This document shows positions 35,128 through 44,229 of a stretch of 64,000 nt of DNA, piece by piece (the first letter of the stretch is position 1; the number at the start of each line of letters is the position of its first letter). The stretch is from NCBI RefSeq assembly GCF_004358675.1, contig NZ_SMZO01000002.1, positions 112,091 to 176,090 on the forward strand, given 5' to 3'. Under the pieces are notes generated by a model. That model was not told the DNA's origin, searched no databases, and saw only the letters and a program-made list of their open reading frames with translations. Source of the stretch: Meridianimarinicoccus aquatilis. GTDB taxonomy: Bacteria > Pseudomonadota > Alphaproteobacteria > Rhodobacterales > Rhodobacteraceae. Made by a program: the position numbers and the translations under genes.

Positions 35128-36033
35128 ATGCCGATGGCGAGCAGATCAGTGGCGATATTTGGCCTTGGCGCCATGGGGTCCGGTATGGCCGGAGCCTTGT
35201 TGAAGGCGGGCTTGAAGACGCACGGTTTCGACATCAACCAAGCTGCGGTCGAGGCGTTTCAGGCCAAAGGCGGGGCAAGCGGCGATATTGCCGATGTGGC
35301 TGACACGTTGGATGCAGTGGTTATTGTTGTTGTGAACGCAGCGCAGACCGAAGCGGTGCTGTTTGGCGAGGATGGCATCGCGGACAAGCTGATCAAAGGC
35401 ACCGTAATCGTGGCTTGCGCAACCATGGCCCCCGAAAGTGCCCGCGATCTGGCTCAGCGGTGCAATGCCATGGGCTTGCTATACCTTGACGCACCGGTGT
35501 CGGGTGGAACGTTGCGGGCGGGTGATGGCACATTGTCCATTCTGGCGTCCGGCAGCGCCGCGGCGTTTGAGCGGGCAGGCCCGGCGCTTGAGGCGATGTC
35601 ATCCAATGTCTTTGCCCTTGGCGACGCAGTCGGCGCTGGGTCATCCATGAAGGCAATTAACCAGATGCTCGTTGGGGTCCATATCGCCGCCATGGGCGAG
35701 GCCATTTCCTTTGGTGTTTCGCAAGGGGTCGCCCCCAAGCAATTTCTGGACGTTATTCAGCAATGTGCTGGAACAAGCTGGGCTTTGGAAAGTCGCGCGC
35801 CACACGTTGTGTCAGGGGATTACACACCGCTGAGCGCGGTGGATATTTGGCTTAAGGATCTGGGAATCGTGCAAGACATCGCGAAGAGCGCGCAGTTCGA
35901 TGCGCCGCTTACCGAAGCAGCGCTCAAGCAATTTACCGAAGCGTCGGCTGTCGGCCTGGGACGCGAAGACGACGCGGCGATTGCAAAGCATTATGCCCGG
36001 CGGGCTGGTTTGACACTGCCGGGTGATGGCTGA
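35128..36033 (+). CDS. ltnD: L-threonate dehydrogenase
   Basis: LtnD oxidises L-threonate to 2-oxo-tetronate with NAD, the entry step of L-threonate breakdown. The 301-residue protein belongs to the 3-hydroxyisobutyrate dehydrogenase family: nucleotide loop FGLGAMGSGMAGALL, DAPVSGGTLRAGDGTLS, and the catalytic lysine in GAGSSMKAINQML. The specific name follows from the order ltnD-otnK-otnC-otnI. Start 35128 is preceded by GGGAGGA; ATG 35134 is an alternative. The preceding in-frame region includes the operator and is not coding. Confidence 0.87.
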   Translation: MPMASRSVAIFGLGAMGSGMAGALLKAGLKTHGFDINQAAVEAFQAKGGASGDIADVADTLDAVVIVVVNAAQTEAVLFGEDGIADKLIKGTVIVACATMAPESARDLAQRCNAMGLLYLDAPVSGGTLRAGDGTLSILASGSAAAFERAGPALEAMSSNVFALGDAVGAGSSMKAINQMLVGVHIAAMGEAISFGVSQGVAPKQFLDVIQQCAGTSWALESRAPHVVSGDYTPLSAVDIWLKDLGIVQDIAKSAQFDAPLTEAALKQFTEASAVGLGREDDAAIAKHYARRAGLTLPGDG

Positions 36034-36034
36034 G

Positions 36035-37297
36035 ATGACGACAATCTTTGGGGCGATTGCCGATGATTTCACTGGCGCCACAGATCTTGCGGGATTGATG
36101 GCCCGAAGCGGCGCGCGCGTGTCCCTTCGGGTTGGGGTGCCAGAAGGGCCAGTCGAAGACCCCGCACCGTTCGAGGTGGTTGCCCTAAAGATAAGAACCT
36201 GTCCTGTGGCGGAAGCCCAAAGCGCGGCACGCGCAGCGATGGCGTGGTTGCGCGCCGCTGGGGCAGATCGAATTTACTGGAAATACTGCTCCACATTTGA
36301 TTCGACGGCAGAGGGCAATATTGGCCCTGTGGCCGAAGCGCTCATGGCCGACCTCGGCGCCACGCAGACGATTTATTGCCCGGCCTTTCCCGAAAACGGG
36401 CGAAGTATTTTTATGGGCAATCTCTTCGTTGGAGAGCAGCCCCTGGCGGAAAGCCCGATGAAAGATCATCCGCTCACCCCGATGTGGGATAGTAATCTGA
36501 TGCGTCTTTTGACCCCTCAGGTGAATGGGCAGGTGGGGCTGGTGTCGCGGCTGACAGTCGCTCGAGGCGCAAAGGCCGTGCGCGCGCATCTTCGCGACTT
36601 GGCTGAGCAGGGCAAAGCCCATGTAATTGTCGATGCCGTGGCTGATGCGGATCTTCAAGTCATCGCTGAGGCCTGTTGCGACATGCCACTGGTTACAGGC
36701 GGAAGCGCGTTGGCGATGCCGCTTCCTGCCTTGTACCGAGAACAGGGGCGGCTTGCATCGACCACTGGGCACACGGCACATCGCGCACCTGCGGGCCGGG
36801 CTTTGGTCTTGTCGGGGTCCTGCTCGGCCATGACGCAAACACAAGTTGCGACCTTTGAAAAAGATCATCCAAGTTACAAACTTGACCCAGTGCAATTGGC
36901 CAGCGACGGTGTCGCCCCGGCCTTGGAATGGATGTCCGCGCAAAGCGGCACGGCCATGGTTTATGCCACCGCGTCGCCTGACCGCGTGCGTAAGGCGCAA
37001 GACACGCTGGGGCACGATCGTGCCGGCGCAATTGTTGAAGAGGCACTGGCCGCTATAGCCCTTGCTGCGCGGGATTGTGGCGTTTCGCGCCTTGTGGTGG
37101 CGGGCGGCGAAACCTCAGGTGCCGTCACTCAGGCCTTGGGTGTTTCACGGCTGGACGTTGGCCCCGAAATTTCGCCGGGCGTGCCGTGGTGTTTTGCCAA
37201 CAGCGCCGGGCATGACATGGCGTTGGCTTTGAAATCCGGAAATTTTGGTGACGGCGCATTCTTTGCGACCGCGCTTCGGAAACTGGAAGAATTATGA
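36035..37297 (+). CDS. otnK: 3-oxo-tetronate kinase
   Basis: OtnK phosphorylates 3-oxo-tetronate to 3-oxo-tetronate 4-phosphate with ATP. It is a DUF1537-family acid-sugar kinase of 420 residues. Hallmarks are IFGAIADDFTGATDLAGLM at the N-terminus, KYCSTFDSTAEGNIGP, and VAGGETSGAVTQALGV near the C-terminus. Starts at 36023 (GTG), 36026 and 36035 overlap or abut the ltnD stop. It is translationally coupled to otnC (37294), forming the core of the tetronate pathway. Confidence 0.93.
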   Translation: MTTIFGAIADDFTGATDLAGLMARSGARVSLRVGVPEGPVEDPAPFEVVALKIRTCPVAEAQSAARAAMAWLRAAGADRIYWKYCSTFDSTAEGNIGPVAEALMADLGATQTIYCPAFPENGRSIFMGNLFVGEQPLAESPMKDHPLTPMWDSNLMRLLTPQVNGQVGLVSRLTVARGAKAVRAHLRDLAEQGKAHVIVDAVADADLQVIAEACCDMPLVTGGSALAMPLPALYREQGRLASTTGHTAHRAPAGRALVLSGSCSAMTQTQVATFEKDHPSYKLDPVQLASDGVAPALEWMSAQSGTAMVYATASPDRVRKAQDTLGHDRAGAIVEEALAAIALAARDCGVSRLVVAGGETSGAVTQALGVSRLDVGPEISPGVPWCFANSAGHDMALALKSGNFGDGAFFATALRKLEEL

Positions 37298-37944
37298 GCG
37301 CCGAGGCGCGCCTGCGCGAGTTGATCTGTACGTTGGCCAAATCCATGTTTGACCGGGGCCTGACCGGCGGATCGACGGGCAACATATCTGCGCGAACACA
37401 GGATGGTGGTCTATTGGTGTCGCCGACCGGGTCCAGCTTTGGCCGGCTTGACCCCGGTCGACTGTCGCGGTTCGACGCGCAAGGCCTGCACGTTGATGGG
37501 GATGCCCCGACCAAGGAAATGCCTCTGCACACAGCATTTTACGACACACGCAGTGCGGCGGGCGCCGTGGTGCATCTGCACTCTTGCCATTCGGTGGCGT
37601 TGTCCATGCTTCCGGATGTGGACCCTGACAATTTCCTTCCCCCCCTAACGCCCTATGCGATCATGAAACTCGGTCGGGTGAAGCTGTTGCCCGTGTTTTT
37701 GCCGGGAGACCCCGCCATGGGCGAGGCTGTGCGCGGGCTTGCGGGAAAGCGATCTGCGGTGATGCTGGCCAACCACGGGCCAGTCGTTGCCGGCAAGGAT
37801 GTAGAGGCAGCAAGCAATGCCATAGAAGAATTGGAAGAGACGGCGAAACTGGCAATGCTAACCCATGGAATGGCGCGGCGCGGGCTTGATCCCGCGCAGG
37901 TGCGTGCAGTGGTCGACCGCTTTGATGTGGAGTGGGATAGTTGA
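37294..37944 (+). CDS. otnC: 3-oxo-tetronate 4-phosphate decarboxylase
   Basis: OtnC decarboxylates 3-oxo-tetronate 4-phosphate to dihydroxyacetone phosphate and CO2, feeding glycolysis. The 216-residue protein is a class II aldolase/adducin-fold enzyme. Fold motifs are RGLTGGSTGNISARTQDGG, the acidic base in PTKEMPLHTAFYD, the metal histidines in VHLHSCHSVALSML, and LANHGPVVAGKD with the third histidine. It overlaps otnK by 4 bases and otnI by 4 bases. Confidence 0.92.
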   Translation: MSAEARLRELICTLAKSMFDRGLTGGSTGNISARTQDGGLLVSPTGSSFGRLDPGRLSRFDAQGLHVDGDAPTKEMPLHTAFYDTRSAAGAVVHLHSCHSVALSMLPDVDPDNFLPPLTPYAIMKLGRVKLLPVFLPGDPAMGEAVRGLAGKRSAVMLANHGPVVAGKDVEAASNAIEELEETAKLAMLTHGMARRGLDPAQVRAVVDRFDVEWDS

Positions 37945-38705
37945 TCCGGCTTTCAGCCAATCTGGGTTTTTTGTGGGCTGACAGGCCTCTGCCGATGGCC
38001 ATACGGGCGGCAAAGTCCGCAGGGTTTGACGCTGTTGAATGTCACTGGCCTTTCGATGTTCCGGCGTCTGAAGTGGCCGCTGCCTTGACCGAAACTGGCT
38101 TGCCAATGCTGGGCTTGAATACACGGCGGGGACAACCGGGTGAGAACGGACTCGCCGCGTTACCCGGCAGAACCACCGAAGCGCGCGCCGCTGTAGACGA
38201 AGCACTGGCCTATGCCGACGCCATTGGGGCCGCCAATGTGCATGTGATGGCGGGTTTCGCGGCGGGCCCGGAGGCAGAGAAGGCGTTTGTAGAAACGCTG
38301 GGATATGCCTGCGAGCAGGCGGGGGACCGCACTATCCTGATCGAGCCGCTGAACCACTATGACGCGCCGGGTTACTTCCTGCAAACCACGACACAGGCCG
38401 AAGCGATCATGGATCAGGTCAGCGCGCCCAATCTGAAGCTGATGTTCGATTGCTATCATGTGCAACTGATGGAGGGGGATGTCTCCAACCGGTTGGAGCG
38501 TCTTTTGCCGCTGATCGGTCATGTGCAAGTGGCTGCCGCCCCCGATCGCGGCACACCGGATCACGGGGAACTTTGCTACTCGCATATTTGGCAGGTGCTG
38601 GACCGGATTGGTTGGGCGGCGCCGGTGGGCGCCGAGTACAAGCCGGGCGGCGACACGGATCTGACGTTGAGCTGGATGGCCGCGGCGCGCGGTGATCGGG
38701 ACTGA
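37941..38705 (+). CDS. otnI: 2-oxo-tetronate isomerase
   Basis: OtnI interconverts 2-oxo-tetronate and 3-oxo-tetronate. It is a 254-residue member of the hydroxypyruvate-isomerase (xylose isomerase-like TIM barrel) family. Visible are NLGFLWADRPLPMAIRAAKS, ILIEPLNHYDAPGYFL with a metal-ligand glutamate, LKLMFDCYHVQLMEGD and GAEYKPGGDT. The start is a TTG that overlaps the otnC stop (TTGA); this is rarer but gives the family N-terminus. It links ltnD/denD products to otnK. Confidence 0.9.
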   Translation: MIRLSANLGFLWADRPLPMAIRAAKSAGFDAVECHWPFDVPASEVAAALTETGLPMLGLNTRRGQPGENGLAALPGRTTEARAAVDEALAYADAIGAANVHVMAGFAAGPEAEKAFVETLGYACEQAGDRTILIEPLNHYDAPGYFLQTTTQAEAIMDQVSAPNLKLMFDCYHVQLMEGDVSNRLERLLPLIGHVQVAAAPDRGTPDHGELCYSHIWQVLDRIGWAAPVGAEYKPGGDTDLTLSWMAAARGDRD

Positions 38706-38752
38706 AGCTAAGCGCAGACAGGCCGTCACATAGCTTCGGGGAGGAAGCGACA

Positions 38753-39592
38753 ATGGGAGCAAGCGGATCCAATGTAAGCCTTGCGCGACGGGCCTGGGCG
38801 ATCAGGCGCAATGCGCTGCTGATGGGGGAAGTGCAGGGGCAGGGGTATATCGGTCAAGCGCTTGGCGTGGCTGATGTGCTGGCTGTGTCCTATTTCCACG
38901 CGCTGCGCTATCGCCCGGACGATCCTGAATGGGAAGGCCGCGACCGGTTCTATTTGTCCATCGGGCATTATGCCATCGCGCTCTATTCTGCGCTGATCGA
39001 AGCGGGCATCTTGCCTGAAGACGAAATAGGCACCTATGGAATGGATGACAGTCGCATGCCCATGTCCGGCATGGCGGCTTACACGCCTGGCATGGAAATC
39101 ACGGGTGGCTCGCTTGGGCATGGTCTGGGGATCGCCGTGGGGGCGGCGCTTGGGCTTAAGCGCAAGGAAAACCCCGCCTTCGTCTATAACATGCTGTCAG
39201 ATGGTGAACTTGGCGAAGGGTCCACTTGGGAAGCGGTCATGTCGGCGGTTCAATGGAAACTCGACAACCTGATCGCCATTGTGGATTTCAACAACCAGCA
39301 GGCTGACGGGCCGACGACGCAAGCCTTGGCGCAAGTGCCCGAGGCGGCAAAGTGGTCGGCATTCGGCTGGTTTGCGCAAAGCGTCGATGGCAATGATCTG
39401 GATGCTGTGGTCGCGGCGTTTGACGCCGCCCGCGCTCATGACGGCCCGCAACCGCGCGTGATCATCTGCAACACCAAGATGTGCAAAGGCATCCCGTTTT
39501 TGGAAGACCGGGAAATTACGCATTTTATCCGGGTGGAACCGGACGAATGGGCAAAGGCCCTGTCAATTCTCGATGAGGAAAAGCCGCAATGA
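38753..39592 (+). CDS. Split transketolase, N-terminal (ThDP-binding) subunit
   Basis: The 279-residue protein is the N-terminal half of a transketolase-type enzyme: ALRRNALLM-like start, GHGLGIAVGAALGLKRKEN, the ThDP/Mg2+ motif SDGELGEGSTWEA, then IVDFNNQQADGPT. The two-subunit form is common in bacterial catabolic gene clusters. It lies 47 bases after otnI, preceded by GGGGAGGAAG, and overlaps the C-terminal-subunit gene by 4 bases. A C2 (ketol) transfer from a C4 or branched sugar is plausible; the substrate is not determined. Confidence 0.9.
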   Translation: MGASGSNVSLARRAWAIRRNALLMGEVQGQGYIGQALGVADVLAVSYFHALRYRPDDPEWEGRDRFYLSIGHYAIALYSALIEAGILPEDEIGTYGMDDSRMPMSGMAAYTPGMEITGGSLGHGLGIAVGAALGLKRKENPAFVYNMLSDGELGEGSTWEAVMSAVQWKLDNLIAIVDFNNQQADGPTTQALAQVPEAAKWSAFGWFAQSVDGNDLDAVVAAFDAARAHDGPQPRVIICNTKMCKGIPFLEDREITHFIRVEPDEWAKALSILDEEKPQ

Positions 39593-40626
39593 CACAGCCT
39601 GAATTGTCCCGCCGCCGGTCGAAATACACGCCGCGAGTTGCGCCGGAGGGGGCCAAGCTTGCAACGTCAGCAATGATAGCCTCGCTGGATAGCGAAGGCC
39701 GAGAGACCAGAGCGGCCCCATTTGGCCATGCCTTGGTCGATCTTGCAAAGGACCGCCCTGATATCGTCGGGCTGACTGCGGATCTGTCGAAATATACCGA
39801 CCTTCATGTCTTTGCGAAGGCGTATCCCGACCGGTTCTATCAGATGGGCATGGCCGAAGCCGTGATGATCAGCGCGGCAGCAGGGTTGGCGCGCGAAGGG
39901 TTCACGCCTTTTGCCACGACCTATGCTGTTTTTGCGTCGCGGCGGGCCTATGATTTTATCATCATGGCAATTGCAGAGGAAAATTTGCCGGTCAAGATCG
40001 TCTGCGCGTTGCCGGGGCTGACCACGGGCTATGGTCCAAGCCATCAGGCGACCGAAGATCTGGCGATCATGCGCGGCATGCCAAACCTGACCATTATTGA
40101 CCCGTGTTGTGCCACTGAAATCGATCAGGCAACGCGCGCAATCGCGGATCATCCCGGCCCGGTTTATATGCGGCTCCTGCGCGGGCAGGTGCCTGATGTT
40201 CTGGGCGAGTACGGCTACAAGTTCCAACTGGGCAAGGCGCAGATGGTGCGGGACGGAAAAGATGTGCTCTTCGTCTCGTCGGGCTTCATGACAATGCGGG
40301 TTTTGGATGCGGCGAAGGCGCTGCAAGCCGATGGGGTGGATTGCGGCGTTTTGCATGTGCCGACGATCAAACCGTTGGATACCGCCACCATCGTGGCCGA
40401 AGCTGCAAAGGGCGGGCGATTGGTGGTCACGGCAGAAAACCACTCGGTCACAGGGGGGCTTGGCGAAGCTGTTGCCGCGGCTCTTATGCGCGCCGGTGCT
40501 TACGTGCCGTTTCGACAGATAGGTTTGCCAGATGCGTTTCTCGACGCAGGCGCCTTGCCAACTCTACATGACCAATATGGCATATCGGTCGCGGCTGTCA
40601 CCGCGTCGGTAAAGGGATGGCTGTGA
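39589..40626 (+). CDS. Split transketolase, C-terminal subunit
   Basis: The 345-residue protein holds the pyrimidine-binding and C-terminal transketolase domains: LTADLSKYTDLHVFAKAYPD, the catalytic glutamate in MGMAEAVMISAAAGLAREG, and a C-terminal segment with FVSSGFMTMRVLDAAKAL and TAENHSVTGGLGEAVAAAL. It pairs with the previous gene product to give one active dimer of dimers. Its stop overlaps the start of the following SDR gene by one base (TGATG). Confidence 0.9.
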   Translation: MTQPELSRRRSKYTPRVAPEGAKLATSAMIASLDSEGRETRAAPFGHALVDLAKDRPDIVGLTADLSKYTDLHVFAKAYPDRFYQMGMAEAVMISAAAGLAREGFTPFATTYAVFASRRAYDFIIMAIAEENLPVKIVCALPGLTTGYGPSHQATEDLAIMRGMPNLTIIDPCCATEIDQATRAIADHPGPVYMRLLRGQVPDVLGEYGYKFQLGKAQMVRDGKDVLFVSSGFMTMRVLDAAKALQADGVDCGVLHVPTIKPLDTATIVAEAAKGGRLVVTAENHSVTGGLGEAVAAALMRAGAYVPFRQIGLPDAFLDAGALPTLHDQYGISVAAVTASVKGWL

Positions 40627-41381
40627 TGAAACTGCTTCAAGGCAAAGTCGCGATCATTACAGGCGCTGCCAGCGCGCGTGGATTGGGCAAGGCCGCAGCG
40701 ACGCTGTTTGCCGAACATGGCGCGCGCGTGGCGATCCTTGATCTTGATGCACAAGCGGCCGCTGCGGCTGCGGCAGATCTGACGGGGTACGGACATGTCG
40801 GTTTGGCTTGCGATGTCACTGACAAGAATGCGTGTCTTGAAATGGCGGAACAGTTGATCGGAATGTTTGGGCAGATAGATGTTCTGGTGAACAATGCGGG
40901 GATCACCCAGCCCCTGAAACTGATGGATATCGCGCCCGAGAATTATGAGGCCGTTCTGGATGTGAACCTGCGGGGAACGCTGTACATGTCACAAGCGATG
41001 ACCCCCCATTTTAGGGCTCTTGGAAAGGCAAGTATCGTGAACATGTCCTCTGTGTCTGCGCAGCGGGGAGGCGGCATTTTTGGCGGCCCGCATTATTCAG
41101 CCGCCAAGGCCGGAATACTGGGGCTGACCAAAGCGATGGCGCGCGAAATGGCGCCCGAAGGCGTGCGGGTAAATGCAATTTGTCCGGGGTTCATCGACAC
41201 AGATATCACCGCAGGTAAACTTACCAAGGACATGCGCGCGCAGGTACTGGCGGGCATACCGATGGGCCGGGCCGGCACTGCGCGGGATGTTGCGGGATGC
41301 TGCTTGTTTTTGGCGTCAGATCTGTCCGGCTATGTCACCGGGTCAGAGATTGACGTCAACGGCGGGTCACTCATTCACTAA
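40626..41381 (+). CDS. SDR family oxidoreductase (FabG-like), after the split transketolase
   Basis: The 251-residue classical SDR has the cofactor loop TGAASARGLGKAAA (with the extra residues common in some FabG-like enzymes), NNAGIT, the catalytic serine in NMSSVSAQRGG and YSAAKAG. It probably reduces or oxidises a carbohydrate ketone linked to the transketolase. The gene is the last of the run starting at ltnD and converges with gntR, overlapping its end by 11 bases. ATG 40617 is a possible alternative start. Confidence 0.85.
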   Translation: MKLLQGKVAIITGAASARGLGKAAATLFAEHGARVAILDLDAQAAAAAAADLTGYGHVGLACDVTDKNACLEMAEQLIGMFGQIDVLVNNAGITQPLKLMDIAPENYEAVLDVNLRGTLYMSQAMTPHFRALGKASIVNMSSVSAQRGGGIFGGPHYSAAKAGILGLTKAMAREMAPEGVRVNAICPGFIDTDITAGKLTKDMRAQVLAGIPMGRAGTARDVAGCCLFLASDLSGYVTGSEIDVNGGSLIH

Positions 41382-42069
41382 GCGATGTTTCTGTTGTGCC
41401 ATCCGTTGTCAGCGGGGTGCCTTTCCGTTCTTGCGTGAGAAGGTCCACAATGTCGTCGGTCAACTGACACAAATGCCGGTCAATCGCAGCGAGTGTCTGG
41501 TCCACATCGCGGGCTCGCAGTCCTGTCAGAATGTCTGTATGATGTTCGACAACCCGTTCTCGGTTCCGGCGTTGCATTGCTGACAAGTACCGCGCGCGCC
41601 ACAGTCGCGACAGGAAAGTCGAGTGGATTTCGGCAAGTGGAACGTTATGCGCCGCCTCGGCGATAGCGCTGTGGAAACTCATGTCCACTTCGAACATCTC
41701 AAGCGGATCAGCAGAATGAAAGCGGTCGGCCATGTCATCGACGATGCGCTGAATCTCATCAAGCTCGTCTTCGGTCGCCCGTTTGCAGGCAAGTTCGGCC
41801 GACAGCTTTTCGATTGAAATCAAAACCTCGGTGTCGTCGGAAATTTGCTTCAAGGTTGGCACCGACACAATCGGGCTGCGTGCAGGGCGAAGTTCCACCA
41901 GTCCTTCGGTGGCAAGCATCCGAATGGCTTCGCGCAGAGGTGTTCTGCTGACACCCAATTGGGCTGCATTGTCCCGTTCCTTGATTGATGCACCCGGCAG
42001 CAGCTTTCCAAGCAGGATATCGCGGCGCAGATGGTCTGCAATTTTAGCGGCTAGGTTTTCTTCGTTCAT
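41371..42069 (-). CDS. GntR family transcriptional regulator (FCD/FadR type)
   Basis: The 232-residue protein has an N-terminal winged helix (LRRDILLGKLLPGASIKERD, then LGVSRTPLREAIRMLATEGL) and a C-terminal FCD effector domain from about residue 80 with the acidic and histidine metal ligands (DMSFHSAIAEAAHN, VVEHHTDILTGL). Such repressors usually bind palindromes of form TNGTNNNACNA and are released by a pathway intermediate. It stands beside the divergent TRAP operon, with two TGGTATACC(A/G) sites in the gap. I infer that it controls the 35-54.8 kb region. Confidence 0.88.
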   Translation of the reverse strand: MNEENLAAKIADHLRRDILLGKLLPGASIKERDNAAQLGVSRTPLREAIRMLATEGLVELRPARSPIVSVPTLKQISDDTEVLISIEKLSAELACKRATEDELDEIQRIVDDMADRFHSADPLEMFEVDMSFHSAIAEAAHNVPLAEIHSTFLSRLWRARYLSAMQRRNRERVVEHHTDILTGLRARDVDQTLAAIDRHLCQLTDDIVDLLTQERKGTPLTTDGTTETSLSE

Positions 42070-42148
42070 GGGGCAGGTGCCGGGCCTTGTCGCAGGTCCG
42101 GTAACAAGGCGTATGCTCAGGCCGTCTGCGAAAAATTCTTGTTAATTT

Positions 42149-42158
42149 TGGTATACCG
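42149..42158. promoter_or_regulatory. GntR-type operator before gntR (site 2)
   Basis: TGGTATACCG, one base off the perfect palindrome, lies 79 bases upstream of the gntR start in the divergent gap. It may serve autoregulation. Confidence 0.55.
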
Positions 42159-42203
42159 ATAAGCGTTGATTGTCGAGATAGCACAGGCTAACGTTCGTTT
42201 GGA

Positions 42204-42213
42204 TGGTATACCA
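42204..42213. promoter_or_regulatory. GntR-type operator before the tetronate-region TRAP operon (site 3)
   Basis: TGGTATACCA within the longer perfect dyad GATGGTATACCATC (42202-42215), 77 bases before the TRAP binding-protein ATG. Confidence 0.65.
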
Positions 42214-42290
42214 TCTGAGTTCGCGCCAGTGGAGGGGTGCGGGTACTAAGGAACGGCGATAGCAAAATCGCCAAGGGAGGAAATAAAAAT

Positions 42291-43307
42291 ATGAACATGA
42301 AAACACTACTGTCATCTGTTGCGGCGCTCACTGTTGCGGCGGCTCCGGGGTTTGCACAAGATGTGACACTTCGGATGCAGACACACTACGCGACCGAACA
42401 TCCAACCGGACAGCTTTTGGCCCAGTTCATCGACGACGTGCAGACAATGTCTGATGGCGGCATTGCCATCGAAATGTTCTATTCGTCTTCAGTCGTTGCG
42501 ACCGTCGAAACATTCGACGCGGCGATCAATGGTATTCTGGACTGCGACGCTACCGGCGGTGCCTATCAGACCGGCAAAAACCCGGCGTTCCAGTTCGTCG
42601 GCGATATCATGGGCGGCTATGACACGCCCTGGCAGCAGTATAGCTGGCTGTACTACGGTGGTGGCTATGATGCCGCGCAAGAACTTTACAACTCGCAGGG
42701 AATGCAACTGATCGGCTGGTCCATCTATGGCCAGGAATCGCTGTCATCGTCCACCCCGATCGCTGGGTTCGAAGACGTAAAAGGCTGGAAGTTCCGGTCC
42801 CCGCCAGGCATGGAAACCGAGATTTTCGAAGAATTGGGCGCATCCCCAATCGTGATGGATTTCACCGAGATCTTTACCGCACTTGAAACCGGGATCATCG
42901 ATGGCGCCGATGCATCAGGTCTGGCGAATAACGTCGGTCTTGGCATCTATGACATCGTGAAACACGCGACATATCCGGGCTTTCACTCCATGCCGTCTGA
43001 CCACTTGGCTTGTAACCAGTCGGTCTGGGAAGGCCTGACAGAAACTCAGCGCCGGATCATCGACACCGCGTGGCAAAAACTGTCCTTCCAGGTGGCCTTG
43101 GCCAATGAAAAGGCCAATGCAGAAGCGGCCGCAAGCCTGACCGCCCAAGGCGTGACGCTGTATGACTGGTCGGCAGAAGATCGGGCTGAGTTCCGCCGTG
43201 CAGCGCAGGTTGCATGGGCTGATTGGGGAACGCGCAGCCCAGAAGCCGGTGCCTTGCTGGAAAGCCACAAAACGTATCTGACGCAGCTTGGCCTGATCAG
43301 CGAATAA
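42291..43307 (+). CDS. TRAP transporter solute-binding protein (DctP family), tetronate region
   Basis: The 338-residue periplasmic protein has a Sec signal (cleavage after AAPGFAQ, near residue 23) and DctP motifs: QTHYATEHPTGQLLAQFIDD, the carboxylate-binding arginine in GWKFRSPPGMETEIFEE, and FTEIFTALETGIIDGADASG. Its place next to gntR and the tetronate genes suggests a sugar acid such as erythronate, threonate or a precursor as ligand. It is preceded by GGGAGGAAAT. The permease genes follow after a hairpin. Confidence 0.88.
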   Translation: MNMKTLLSSVAALTVAAAPGFAQDVTLRMQTHYATEHPTGQLLAQFIDDVQTMSDGGIAIEMFYSSSVVATVETFDAAINGILDCDATGGAYQTGKNPAFQFVGDIMGGYDTPWQQYSWLYYGGGYDAAQELYNSQGMQLIGWSIYGQESLSSSTPIAGFEDVKGWKFRSPPGMETEIFEELGASPIVMDFTEIFTALETGIIDGADASGLANNVGLGIYDIVKHATYPGFHSMPSDHLACNQSVWEGLTETQRRIIDTAWQKLSFQVALANEKANAEAAASLTAQGVTLYDWSAEDRAEFRRAAQVAWADWGTRSPEAGALLESHKTYLTQLGLISE

Positions 43308-43339
43308 TCTGCCAAGTGCCTTGAATAACTGAAGGAACG

Positions 43340-43364
43340 TGGTGGGCCCAAACAGGGCCCGCCA
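43340..43364 (+). promoter_or_regulatory. Intercistronic hairpin after the second TRAP binding-protein gene
   Basis: TGGTGGGCCC pairs with GGGCCCGCCA over AAACA, ten pairs with one G-U. No T run follows. It is at the same position as the hairpins in the other two TRAP operons here. Confidence 0.65.
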
Positions 43365-43416
43365 AGTCCGGCGCGGGTTTGCGATGCCCGTCGGCAACCA
43401 TGCGGGGAGGCAATGG

Positions 43417-44229
43417 ATGCAACAAAAATCACTCTTTTTGGGGCGTTTCCGACAACCGGTCAAAATGGCCATGATCGCCTTTTGTGGCATCACACTTCTG
43501 CTTTACGTCTTTCTCATCCTGCAAAATGTCTTCGTTGAAGATGCTTACGGCATGTACGAGATGATCCGCCCGGCTGGGCGCCCGTTGGTTCAGGTCACGT
43601 TGATCTGCTTTGGCGGTGCTTTGCTGTTTGCGTCACTATTCCTCTCGGACACGAAGGGCGGCATCGAAACAGAACCAGACGGTTTTTTTGACATCGTTTC
43701 CGTTGTGCTTGGTCGGCTAGCGATGCTGATGACGGCATTTATCGTGCTGGTGATGTTCTACGAAGTCGTGTCGCGCTATGTTTTCTCTCGTCCAACGCTT
43801 TGGGCCAATGAGCTTTCGCTTTGGATCGCGGCGTTCGTTTTCCTGCTGGCAGGGCTTTATGCCATGCAACAGCGAAGCCATATCCGAATTTATATCATCT
43901 ACGACATGATGCCCCGCTGGGCGCAAAGGGCGGCTGACTCGATCTCTGTTCTGTTGATCGTCGCGTTCACCTTTGCGCTTATCTGGGGGGGCTACACCGA
44001 TGCCGAGAACCGTTTTCTTCGGATGGAAACGTTTGGCACTGCGTGGGATCCGCCCATACCCGGCATCGTGAAACCCGCCCTTCTTATCATCATCTTGCTG
44101 GTGTGCATCCAGGCTGTGTCCAACTTGTTCGCGGATTGGAACAAGGCCCCTGAAACTCACACACCCGCCGACGAAATCGATGACGCTGAAATTGAAAACA
44201 TCCGCCGGACCCTTGAGGACAAGAACTGA
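43417..44229 (+). CDS. TRAP transporter small permease (DctQ family), tetronate region
   Basis: The 270-residue membrane protein has the DctQ four-helix core in its C-terminal two thirds (LAMLMTAFIVLVMFYEVVSR, LWIAAFVFLLAGLYAMQQRS, ALIWGGYTDAEN and LLIIILLVCIQAVSN). Two extra N-terminal hydrophobic segments make it longer than the usual 160 residues. The start MQQKSLF at 43417 has a GGGGAGG site. Its stop overlaps the large-subunit start by one base. Confidence 0.85.
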   Translation: MQQKSLFLGRFRQPVKMAMIAFCGITLLLYVFLILQNVFVEDAYGMYEMIRPAGRPLVQVTLICFGGALLFASLFLSDTKGGIETEPDGFFDIVSVVLGRLAMLMTAFIVLVMFYEVVSRYVFSRPTLWANELSLWIAAFVFLLAGLYAMQQRSHIRIYIIYDMMPRWAQRAADSISVLLIVAFTFALIWGGYTDAENRFLRMETFGTAWDPPIPGIVKPALLIIILLVCIQAVSNLFADWNKAPETHTPADEIDDAEIENIRRTLEDKN

